Positions 41,049 through 47,640 of a DNA stretch of 64,000 bases are shown piece by piece. The stretch is from NCBI RefSeq assembly GCF_000647975.1, contig NZ_JFKE01000004.1, positions 1-64,000 of the forward strand, written 5' to 3'. This DNA comes from Actibacterium mucosum KCTC 23349. Lineage in GTDB: Bacteria; Pseudomonadota; Alphaproteobacteria; Rhodobacterales; Rhodobacteraceae. Under the pieces are notes generated by a model. The model made no database searches, was not told the DNA's origin, and worked only from the letters and a program-made list of their open reading frames with translations. Both the position numbers and the translations under genes were made by a program. Position 1 is the first letter of the stretch. Every line of letters begins with the position of its first letter.

Positions 41049-41954
41049 CTAAAGAGTTTTCATCCAGCTCTGTTCGACAAGGTCCAAACCAAAGCTGCGC
41101 ACCGGTTCTGAAGACATCAAAACGAACCCGTTTTGCGCGTATAAGGCACAGGCCGCGCGGTGGCTTTCATGGGTCCAAAGCACCATGGTTTCGAACCCTT
41201 TGTCCCGCGCCCAGTCGACACAAAGGTTCAACAATTGCAGGCCCAGACGCTGCCCGCGTGCCGCGGGCTCTACCATGAACATGCGCAGCTTGGCTTGCTT
41301 GGCTTCCGGTCCCCTGACGCAGAAAATACAGCCCAGCCGCTGATCATTGCGGTGGGCGATCCAGGCCCGCTCCACCGCCGGGTCACGGTCGCGCAGATAA
41401 TCTTGGATGATCCCGGCCACCAAAGTTTCAAAGCTGTCGTCGAACCCTTCGTTCCCACAATAGTGTTCCGCATGACGTTGCAGAACCCAGCCCGCGTCGC
41501 CGGGGGCAAGGTCGCGAAATTGCACGGGCTCGGGCCTACCGCCCAGCACCTGCTGCACCCCGTCCAATGCCTCGGCCACCTGCGTCACAGCCCCCGGGCC
41601 GGCCTGCGCAAACATCGCCGCGATACCCGCGCGCGAGCGTTGAACACACATGGCGTTCAGCTCTTCACCAGCCGGGCTAAGATACAATTCTACCCGCCGC
41701 GCGTCGGCCTCGCTGCGTTTGCGGATGATCAAACCGTTGCGCTCCATCGCCTTCAGGCTGCGGCTCAGCTGCCCCTCGTCCACCTGCAGCTGCGCCACCA
41801 GATCGCGCGCCGTCAGGCCGGGCTCCCGCGCCAGCTCGAACACCACGCGCACCTCTCCCAGGCTGTGCCCGCTGTCCAGATAGGCCCGGTCAAGAACGCC
41901 CAGTCGTGCGGTATAGAAACGGTTAAAGGCGCGGATTGTGTCAATGTTGTCCAT
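41049..41954 (-). CDS. MarR-type regulator fused to a GNAT acetyltransferase
   Basis: A 301-residue two-domain protein. Residues 1-145 are a MarR winged helix (AFNRFYTARLGVLDRAYLDSGHSLGEVRVVFELA, LTARDLVAQLQVDEGQLSRSLKAMERNGLI). Residues 150-300 are a GNAT domain with an acetyl-CoA loop (MVEPAARGQRLGLQLLNLCVDWA). Such fusions occur widely. The regulator part probably represses its own gene via the palindrome just upstream; the acetylated substrate is unknown. Confidence 0.9.
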   Translation of the reverse strand: MDNIDTIRAFNRFYTARLGVLDRAYLDSGHSLGEVRVVFELAREPGLTARDLVAQLQVDEGQLSRSLKAMERNGLIIRKRSEADARRVELYLSPAGEELNAMCVQRSRAGIAAMFAQAGPGAVTQVAEALDGVQQVLGGRPEPVQFRDLAPGDAGWVLQRHAEHYCGNEGFDDSFETLVAGIIQDYLRDRDPAVERAWIAHRNDQRLGCIFCVRGPEAKQAKLRMFMVEPAARGQRLGLQLLNLCVDWARDKGFETMVLWTHESHRAACALYAQNGFVLMSSEPVRSFGLDLVEQSWMKTL

Positions 41955-41974
41955 GCCGGTATCTGAGGCAAATT

Positions 41975-41991
41975 ACTTGACTTTGTCAAGT
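41975..41991. promoter_or_regulatory. MarR-type operator before the MarR-GNAT gene
   Basis: ACTTGAC-TTT-GTCAAGT is a perfect inverted repeat with 7-base arms, 20 bases upstream of the MarR-GNAT start codon. TTGAC/GTCAA arms of this size are typical MarR-family operators. It may also affect the divergent DUF6324 gene 65 bases away. Confidence 0.65.
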
Positions 41992-42056
41992 GATTCTCCC
42001 CTTGCCCCTCTCAGCACGCCACGATACCTCAACGCCAGTCAAACCGGAGGCACCCC

Positions 42057-42254
42057 ATGGGCATCAACAGCGAAAGCGAAATCGCCGCAAATCTGCAAAT
42101 CGGCCCAACCACGCTGGGCATGGTGCGCATCTATGTCGAAGGCAACGGCATCGACCTGCCGCTGGACTTTGACCCCGACGAGGCCGAAGAGATCGCCGAA
42201 GAGATCAAGGCCGCAGCCAACCGTGCCCGCGCGATGGCAAAGGACAAGAAGTAG
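42057..42254 (+). CDS. DUF6324 family small protein
   Basis: A 65-residue acidic cytosolic protein (NLQIGPTTLGMVRIYVEGNG, then a helical DEAEEIAEEIKAAANRARAM segment). It matches DUF6324, which I know as a short alphaproteobacterial family without assigned function. GGAGG lies upstream of the ATG. It faces the MarR-GNAT gene across an operator-like palindrome and converges on the kinase-like gene with a 1-base gap. Confidence 0.8.
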   Translation: MGINSESEIAANLQIGPTTLGMVRIYVEGNGIDLPLDFDPDEAEEIAEEIKAAANRARAMAKDKK

Positions 42255-42255
42255 T

Positions 42256-42801
42256 TCAGCGATGCGGCCGGCCCAGATTCCCCTGGGCCAGTGCGGTGCG
42301 CATATTGGCCATAAAGGCCCGCACCTGCCGCGGCGATTGCAGGTGATAGACGGTTTTGTCGGGGCCCAGCCCGTCAACCAATGCCTGCGCCTTCACCTGC
42401 CATGACTGGCGGGTGGTCCAGATAAACCGGTAAAACTCCCACGAAAACTGCTCGGGGCAATTTTCAGGCAAATCGGGCCGCGTCCGCCCGTAATACCGCA
42501 ACGTGCGTTTCAGCACTCGCCAGCCACGCAGCCACAGCGGCAGGTCCAGCCAGATCACCGTATCCGCGCGCGCGGCGCGATCGGCCCATGTGGTGGAATG
42601 GCCGCCCTCGAACACCCATTCGGGCCGGGCCTGTGCCTCAAGGCACATCGCGGTTTTCTCGGCCCGCGCGCGTTCTTGCCAACCGGGTTTCCAGTGGATG
42701 TGATCGATATGGATCACCGGCAGCCGCGCCGCCTGCCCCAGCGCCCGCGCCAGGGTGGACTTGCCCGATCCGGGCTGGCCGATGATCATCACGCGTTGCA
42801 T
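42256..42801 (-). CDS. P-loop nucleotide kinase-like protein (FlaR/adenylate kinase-type)
   Basis: A 181-residue P-loop protein. Walker A GQPGSGKST is at residues 7-15 and the HIDHIHWKPGW segment follows, both characteristic of the so-called DNA topology modulation FlaR-related kinases. VIWLDLPLWLRGWRVLKRTL is the Walker B-like strand and lid helix. It probably phosphorylates a small substrate; which one is unknown. I chose the ATG at 42801. It starts 18 bases after mmcB on the same strand and would share its SOS promoter. Confidence 0.82.
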   Translation of the reverse strand: MQRVMIIGQPGSGKSTLARALGQAARLPVIHIDHIHWKPGWQERARAEKTAMCLEAQARPEWVFEGGHSTTWADRAARADTVIWLDLPLWLRGWRVLKRTLRYYGRTRPDLPENCPEQFSWEFYRFIWTTRQSWQVKAQALVDGLGPDKTVYHLQSPRQVRAFMANMRTALAQGNLGRPHR

Positions 42802-42819
42802 GGCCGCAGCCATAGCCAA

Positions 42820-43278
42820 TTATGGGGATTCGTCCACCCACAAGGCGCCCGGTTTGGGGTCGCGAAACGCCTGTAGCCGCAGCGCCGCGTGGCGGCTGAA
42901 CTTTTGCATCATCACCTTGCGCCGTGCCGCCGGCAGTTTGTCCTCGGGCCCCATGCGGATGATCTCGGCATCATAGGCATCGGCCAGAATCAGCCCGGTA
43001 TCGTCGGGCAAAAGCTCGGTCGGAAACGCCTCATCCACCGCCCAGAAGAACCGGTCGCACCATTCCAGATAGCCCTGCCACTTGCTGTCAGACATAAAAT
43101 CGGCGCGGCTGGATTTGCACTCGATCACCCAGATCTCGCCCTTGGGGCCCAAGGCCATCACATCCACTCGCAACCCGCGCGTTGGTACAAGTTCTTCAAC
43201 AGTAACAAAGTCATAGGCGCGCATGTGGCGGCACACGCCACGCGCCAAAAGTTGCCCGGGTTGCATTTGATCGCTCAT
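42820..43278 (-). CDS. mmcB: MmcB family DNA repair protein
   Basis: A 152-residue protein with a restriction-endonuclease-like core: VDVMALGPKGEIWVIECKSSRADF supplies the D...ExK motif. FMSDSKWQGYLEWCDRFFWAV and LILADAYDAEIIRMGP follow. MmcB proteins are DNA-damage-inducible in Caulobacter and implicated in repair of mitomycin-type damage. The ATG at 43278 has a perfect GTTC-N7-GTTC LexA box 12 bases upstream. The longer reading frame to 43797 is a shadow of the neighbouring ArsR gene. Confidence 0.88.
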   Translation of the reverse strand: MSDQMQPGQLLARGVCRHMRAYDFVTVEELVPTRGLRVDVMALGPKGEIWVIECKSSRADFMSDSKWQGYLEWCDRFFWAVDEAFPTELLPDDTGLILADAYDAEIIRMGPEDKLPAARRKVMMQKFSRHAALRLQAFRDPKPGALWVDESP

Positions 43279-43290
43279 GCGCGCCAGCGT

Positions 43291-43305
43291 GAACAATTCA
43301 TGAAC
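43291..43305 (-). promoter_or_regulatory. LexA (SOS) box of mmcB
   Basis: On the minus strand the sequence is GTTC-ATGAATT-GTTC, a perfect match to the alphaproteobacterial LexA consensus GTTC-N7-GTTC. It lies 13-27 bases before the mmcB start codon. Position and gene identity together make this a convincing operator. Confidence 0.85.
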
Positions 43306-43335
43306 AAAAGGCAAGCAAAAGATCGGACTTGACGT

Positions 43336-43377
43336 GATACCAAAAGGTATCGCATCAATATAACACCAAATGGTATC
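43336..43377. promoter_or_regulatory. Two tandem operators of the ArsR-family regulator
   Basis: A perfect inverted repeat GATACC-AAAA-GGTATC (43336-43351) and a second copy with two mismatches, AACACC-AAAT-GGTATC (43362-43377), are spaced 26 bases apart. The second ends 15 bases before the ArsR start codon. The layout suggests autorepression of the ArsR-AHSA1 pair. Confidence 0.7.
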
Positions 43378-43392
43378 ACAACAGGAGGCCCC

Positions 43393-43722
43393 ATGCCCCC
43401 ACATACCCAAGCCACCTTTCGCGCCCTGGCCGACCCAACCCGGCGCGAGATCCTGCATCTGCTCAGCGCGCAGGACATGACCATCGCGCAGGTGGCCGAG
43501 CAATTCACCATGACCCGCGCCGCCGTCAAAAAGCACCTGACCGTACTGTCCGATGGCGGGCTGATCGAGGTGCAGCCGCAGGGGCGCGAACGCGTCAACC
43601 GGCTGCGCCGCGACGGGATGAAGCCGGTGATCGACTGGCTGACCACATTCGACATCTTCTGGGACGACCGCCTGGCCGCCCTGAAATCTGCCATTGAAAC
43701 CTATGAGGCCCCCGATGACTGA
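43393..43722 (+). CDS. ArsR-family winged-helix transcriptional regulator
   Basis: A 109-residue regulator: FRALADPTRREILHLLSAQDMTIAQVAEQFTMTRAAVKKHLTVLSDGGLIEV is a canonical ArsR/SmtB-type winged helix. The metal-binding cysteine motif is absent, so it is probably not a metal sensor. This branch commonly pairs with AHSA1/SRPBCC proteins, and here it overlaps one by 8 bases. GGAGG precedes the ATG; two matching palindromes lie upstream. Confidence 0.9.
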   Translation: MPPHTQATFRALADPTRREILHLLSAQDMTIAQVAEQFTMTRAAVKKHLTVLSDGGLIEVQPQGRERVNRLRRDGMKPVIDWLTTFDIFWDDRLAALKSAIETYEAPDD

Positions 43723-44560
43723 CACAACCATCAGCAAATCCGTATTCCTGCCCGCCACGCGCATGGTGGTCTGGCAATACCTGACCGACCCCGCCAAGAT
43801 GGAGCGCTGGTTCCACCCCGCCGACGCCCCCCTGGCCGAGGGGCAGGATTACACCCTGCGCAACGGCCGCGACGGTGATCGCATGTGCTGGGGCAAGGTG
43901 ATCGAGATGCGCGCGCCCGAATACATGAAATGGGATTTCACCGTTGGCCCGATGGAGGGCGCAATGTCCACCGTCGAATGGCATCTGGCCGACGCGCCGG
44001 GCGGCACGCGGCTGACGATGGCCCATGCCGGGCTGCCCGAAACCGCCGAGGCCTTTGGCCTTGTGCTGGCGCTGGACAAAGGCTGGCACGCCTTTCTGGG
44101 CAATCTGCACGTGCTGGCCGAGGCCGACGCCACAGGCGATTACTCGGCAACCATCACCGTGCCCGCCACGCCCGAGACGGCAAAGGTGGCAATTTTTGAC
44201 GAGATGGATATCTGGTGGTCAAAACGCGTGGACCGGTCCGATAATGGCGTCACCGTGCATTTCGGCGGCAGCCATGTCAGTTTTGACTTCGCCGGCGACG
44301 ATGATGGCGGGTACCACTGGCATTGCCGCGACGCCAATATGCTGATCGAGGATGTGGACGACGCCACCGAATGGGCCGGCACCAGCCTGATCTGGCATAT
44401 CCGCCCCGAACCCGGCGGCAGCCGCATCACCCTGACCCATCAGGGCCTGAACGCCGATCTGGCCTGCCACGATGTCTGCACCCGCGGCTGGCAGAAATAT
44501 TTTGAAACCAGCCTGCGCGCGCATCTGTCCGGCGAAACCCCGATGCCGGAAACCCGCTGA
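43715..44560 (+). CDS. Tandem AHSA1/SRPBCC domain protein
   Basis: A 281-residue cytosolic protein with two START/AHSA1-like lobes. The first is at about 1-125 (KSVFLPATRMVVWQYLTDPAKMERWF, YMKWDFTVGPMEGAMSTVEWHL, ending in GWHAFLGNL). The second is at about 140-275 (YSATITVPATPETAKVAIFDEMDIWW, SLIWHIRPEPGGSRITLTHQGL, GWQKYFETSLRAHL). Such proteins bind hydrophobic ligands. The ATG overlaps the regulator stop (8-base overlap), so the two are translated together and probably co-regulated. Confidence 0.87.
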   Translation: MTDTTISKSVFLPATRMVVWQYLTDPAKMERWFHPADAPLAEGQDYTLRNGRDGDRMCWGKVIEMRAPEYMKWDFTVGPMEGAMSTVEWHLADAPGGTRLTMAHAGLPETAEAFGLVLALDKGWHAFLGNLHVLAEADATGDYSATITVPATPETAKVAIFDEMDIWWSKRVDRSDNGVTVHFGGSHVSFDFAGDDDGGYHWHCRDANMLIEDVDDATEWAGTSLIWHIRPEPGGSRITLTHQGLNADLACHDVCTRGWQKYFETSLRAHLSGETPMPETR

Positions 44561-44652
44561 CCCCCTTGCCCTGCCCGCCATCGGCCCTTATGTGGGTCGG
44601 TGGCGGGTTCTGCCCTTCGCGTTTCTGTGGCAAAATTCCGGTGGCCTTAAGC

Positions 44653-44731
44653 AATTCCGAGGGAGCTGGCTCTGTTCGGATCCTGGTCCGTTTACCTGGC
44701 GCCCACCTGTATATACAGGTCCTCGGGAATT
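44653..44731. other. Cloverleaf-like inverted-repeat element of unknown function
   Basis: A closing stem AATTCC-GAGG (44653-44662) with CCTC-G-GGAATT (44721-44731, one G bulged) encloses three short hairpins in a row: GAGC-TG-GCTC (44663-44672), CGGA-N6-TCCG (44677-44690) and a perfect 16-base palindrome ACCTGTATATACAGGT (44705-44720). It lies in the 208-base gap between two convergent genes and has no open frame. It could be a small RNA, a mobile-element trace or a protein-binding site. It is not a recognisable tRNA. Confidence 0.45.
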
Positions 44732-44768
44732 AAACGCCTCAACGGTTGTTGGTGGTCCCGCCGCTTAC

Positions 44769-45410
44769 CTACAGTTTCCGTGCCACGATATAGCGCGCCG
44801 GCGGCGCCTTGGCCGGGTAATTGCCGGTCTCGATGATCTCGAACCCTGCGGCGGTGATCCCGGCCTCCAGTTCGGTGATCTTGGGCAGGTTCACGTAAGG
44901 CGCGCGGCCCAGCAGGCGCATCACCGGCACCGCGACATTCATCATCAGCCAGAACGCCACTGCCTGCCCGTCGGGCTGTGACGGGGTTTTGGTGATGTAA
45001 TAGCCGCCGGACCTCAGGCGTTTATGCGCCAGCCGCGCCACCGCCGCCTGATCGGGCAACAGGTGCAGGATGTTGAAACCCAGGACCGCGTCCAGCGGGG
45101 TTTCATCGGCCAGGGCCTCTTCAACAGTACCCGCGCGCGAGGTCAGGTTGTCGATCCCCTCCTCGGCTGCCTTGCGCTGGCCGATGGCAACCATCGCCGG
45201 CGACAGGTCGGTGGCGGTATACTGCCCCACACCCGGTGCCAAAAGGCGCGCAGTGCCCCCGGTGCCCGCGCCCAGCTCCAGCACGTGGTCATCGGCGCCC
45301 AGATAGCTGCGCGTGCGGTTCAGCGTATATTCATACGCGTCCATGTCGGCGATGGGGCGCGCGGCGTATTTATCTGCGATCTTGTCCCAGAAAGCGGCGT
45401 TTTCATGCAT
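44769..45410 (-). CDS. Class I SAM-dependent methyltransferase
   Basis: A 213-residue methyltransferase. The SAM-binding motif I is VLELGAGTGGTARLLAPG, followed by YTATDLSPAMVAIGQRKA and the post-motif LDAVLGFNILHLLP. The C terminus holds a hydrophobic patch (AFWLMMNVAVPVMRLLG) seen in ubiquinone/phospholipid-type methyltransferases. The substrate is unknown. I chose the ATG at 45410 (MHENAAFWDKIADKYA). It is divergent from a LysR regulator 84 bases away that probably controls it. Confidence 0.88.
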   Translation of the reverse strand: MHENAAFWDKIADKYAARPIADMDAYEYTLNRTRSYLGADDHVLELGAGTGGTARLLAPGVGQYTATDLSPAMVAIGQRKAAEEGIDNLTSRAGTVEEALADETPLDAVLGFNILHLLPDQAAVARLAHKRLRSGGYYITKTPSQPDGQAVAFWLMMNVAVPVMRLLGRAPYVNLPKITELEAGITAAGFEIIETGNYPAKAPPARYIVARKL

Positions 45411-45494
45411 AAGATGTCTCCTTTGCAACCAAGATAGCCCCGCCGCCCTGCCAACAAAATTGCCGAAATCTCTGCAACCTATATACAGGAATGC

Positions 45495-46391
45495 ATGAAC
45501 TGGGACGCCATCGCCTTTGACTGGAATCAGGTCCGCGCCTTTCTGGCCACCGCCGAAGAGGGCTCGCTCTCGGCCGCCGCGCGCGCCCTGAAGCAGACCC
45601 AACCGACGCTGGGCCGGCAGGTGGCCGCGCTGGAGGATGAGCTGGGCGTCGTCCTGTTTGAACGGATCGGCAAAAAGCTGGAGCTGACACCGGCTGGCCG
45701 TGATCTGCTGACCCATGTGCGCGAGATGGCCGAGGCCGCAACCCGCGTATCCCTGATGGCCGAGGGGCGCAGCCAGGCCATTGACGGTACGGTAAGGATC
45801 ACCTGCTCGGACGTATTTGCCGCCGACCTTTTGCCCAGGTTCCTGCTGCAATTGCGCGGCATCGCGCCCGATCTGCAGGTTGACGTGGTGGCCGAGAACG
45901 AGATCAGCGACCTTCAGCGCCGCGAGGCCGACATTGCCATACGCCACGTGCGCCCGGAACAGTCCGACCTGATGGCACGGCTGATCGGCAACCAGAGGGC
46001 AAATTTCTATGCCGCGCCCGCATACCTTGCGCGCAAAGGCACGCCCAAGACACTCGCAGACCTTGTGAACCACGAATTTGTGCTGTTCGGCGACTTAAAC
46101 CGGACGTTGGAATTCCTGGCCAACATTGGTGTGCCCCTAAGCGCCGCGAATTTTCCCATGGGCTCAAAAAACGGCAATGCCGCGTGGGCCATGGCGCGGG
46201 CCGGTCTGGGCCTTGCGGTGATGGCCGATGTGGTGGGCGATGCCGCGCCCGAGATGCAAAGAGTGCTGCCCGACGCAGATCCGATCGAGTTTCCCGTCTG
46301 GCTGACCACCCATCGCGAGCTGCACACAAGCCGCCGCATCCGGGTTGTATTTGACCTGCTGGCCGAATACCTGGGCGGTTTCAAAACCTAA
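45495..46391 (+). CDS. LysR family transcriptional regulator
   Basis: A 298-residue regulator: winged helix (QVRAFLATAEEGSLSAAARALKQTQPTLGRQVAALEDELGVVLFER) and a periplasmic-binding-like effector domain (GTVRITCSDVFAADLLPRFLLQLR, ISDLQRREADIAIRHVRPE). It is divergent from the methyltransferase gene, the usual LysR arrangement. Sequence around its ribosome-binding site (ACCTATATACAGGA) resembles the palindrome in the 44.7 kb element. Confidence 0.9.
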   Translation: MNWDAIAFDWNQVRAFLATAEEGSLSAAARALKQTQPTLGRQVAALEDELGVVLFERIGKKLELTPAGRDLLTHVREMAEAATRVSLMAEGRSQAIDGTVRITCSDVFAADLLPRFLLQLRGIAPDLQVDVVAENEISDLQRREADIAIRHVRPEQSDLMARLIGNQRANFYAAPAYLARKGTPKTLADLVNHEFVLFGDLNRTLEFLANIGVPLSAANFPMGSKNGNAAWAMARAGLGLAVMADVVGDAAPEMQRVLPDADPIEFPVWLTTHRELHTSRRIRVVFDLLAEYLGGFKT

Positions 46392-46528
46392 GCGCGCGCC
46401 CGCACGCTGTGGCGGGTCACAACTTGGGCCAACCGCCCACCCAAAACGGTCATCAGGTCAGCCAAACCGCTTAGGCGGGAGGCGTGGCGCGGGTCAATAT
46501 CCATCAGGGAAATCAGCGTGTTTTGCAT
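46388..46528 (-). CDS. Candidate 46-residue small protein
   Basis: A minus-strand frame encoding MQNTLISLMDIDPRHASRLS then GLADLMTVLGGRLAQVVTRHSVRARA. It looks like an amphipathic helix with a basic end, broadly like small DUF1127-type proteins but without a clear match. GGAGC lies about 10 bases upstream. The stop overlaps the LysR gene end by 4 bases. It fills most of an otherwise empty 240-base gap. Confidence 0.4.
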   Translation of the reverse strand: MQNTLISLMDIDPRHASRLSGLADLMTVLGGRLAQVVTRHSVRARA

Positions 46529-46633
46529 ATCAATGGCTCCGTTTCTTCTTGAGCTCATGTCTATGCGCATGCGGCCCCCGCCGGAATTCTCGAAAACCGG
46601 CGATGGGATATGCGTTTGTGTATGGATCGGCGC

Positions 46634-47098
46634 TTAAAACGCCTCAGGCCGCGCTTCGCGGGCCATGTGATCAAGAACCGCGTTCACGAATTTCGGCTCG
46701 CGGCCTTCGGGGAAAAAGGCGCGGGCGACGTCGACATATTCGGTGATTGCCACCTTGGGGGGCGTGTCCTTGCCCACCAGTTCCGCCCCGGCGGCGCGGA
46801 ACAGCGCGCGCAGGGTGGGGTCGATCCGGTCGATGGGCCAGTTGGCCGCCAGCGCCCGGTCGGTCATCTGGTCGATCTGCGCCTGGTTGGTCACCGCGCC
46901 TTCCAGAACGTCCGCAAACAGGATCGCGTCACCTTCAGCCAGTTCATCCCCGGCCAGTTCCATGCCGAACCGGTGGTCGGTGAACTCTTTGCGCACTTGG
47001 TCAAGGTTCAGGGCCGAATGCTCCATCTGAAACAGTGCCTGCACGGCGTAAAGACGCGCGGCCGATTTCATCTGGCGTTTATTGGGGGCCTTGGTCAT
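46634..47098 (-). CDS. nusB: Transcription antitermination factor NusB
   Basis: A 154-residue all-helical RNA-binding factor for antitermination on rRNA operons. Family signatures are RLYAVQALFQMEHS, DRALAANWPIDRIDPTLRALFRAAGAEL and the C-terminal ITEYVDVARAFFPEGREPKFVNAVLDHMAR. The ATG at 47098 overlaps the ribH stop by 4 bases. The ribH-nusB order is common to many bacteria. Confidence 0.95.
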   Translation of the reverse strand: MTKAPNKRQMKSAARLYAVQALFQMEHSALNLDQVRKEFTDHRFGMELAGDELAEGDAILFADVLEGAVTNQAQIDQMTDRALAANWPIDRIDPTLRALFRAAGAELVGKDTPPKVAITEYVDVARAFFPEGREPKFVNAVLDHMAREARPEAF

Positions 47099-47637
47099 GC
47101 GTGGTCGGTTCCTTCGCCTGCAACCTGAAAGCTGCCCGTGGGGCGGAAACCCACGCCGCTGTCGGGTTTGCCCCATTTGCGTTGCAACGCGATCAGGTGC
47201 AGCGCGGCCTCGGCTGCGCCGCCGCCCTTGTTCTGCTGGTCCGGGTCCGCTCGCACAACGGCCTGCTCGCGGTTTTCCACGGTCAGGATGCCATTGCCCA
47301 GGCACGCGCCCTGCAACCCCAGCAGCGTCAGCCCGCGCGAGCTGTCATTGCAAACCGTATCGTAATGCGTGGTCTCGCCGCGGATCACGCAACCCAGCGC
47401 CACGTAGCCGTCAAAGTTCGACAACCGGTGCGCCTGCCCGATGGCCACCGGGATCTCCAGCGCGCCGGGCACCTCGATCAGCTCGTACGTGGCGCCTGCC
47501 GCGTCAAGCGAGGCCTTGGCGCCCGCGACCATATTGTCGGCGATGTCCTTGTAATAAGGCGACACCACGATCAGCACCTTGACCGGTTTGTCAAAGCTGG
47601 GCAGCGGCAGGATATAGTGGCTTTCGGAACCGGCCAT
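47095..47637 (-). CDS. ribH: 6,7-dimethyl-8-ribityllumazine synthase
   Basis: Condenses the ribitylamino-uracil intermediate with dihydroxybutanone phosphate in riboflavin synthesis. 180 residues. Motifs are VLIVVSPYYKDIADNMVAGA, YELIEVPGALEIPVAI, FDGYVALGCVIRGETTHYDTVCNDSSRGL with the catalytic His, and the C-terminal GGAAEAALHLIAL. It starts 3 bases after ribB and overlaps nusB by 4. Confidence 0.95.
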   Translation of the reverse strand: MAGSESHYILPLPSFDKPVKVLIVVSPYYKDIADNMVAGAKASLDAAGATYELIEVPGALEIPVAIGQAHRLSNFDGYVALGCVIRGETTHYDTVCNDSSRGLTLLGLQGACLGNGILTVENREQAVVRADPDQQNKGGGAAEAALHLIALQRKWGKPDSGVGFRPTGSFQVAGEGTDHA

Positions 47638-47640
47638 GGT

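Noticed and set aside
42820-43797. 325-residue reading of the mmcB frame
   Set aside because: The upstream part is antisense to the ArsR gene; the LexA box and domain start fix the ATG at 43278.
44769-46073. 434-residue reading of the methyltransferase frame
   Set aside because: The N-terminal 221 residues run antisense through the LysR gene; the methyltransferase homology starts at the ATG at 45410.
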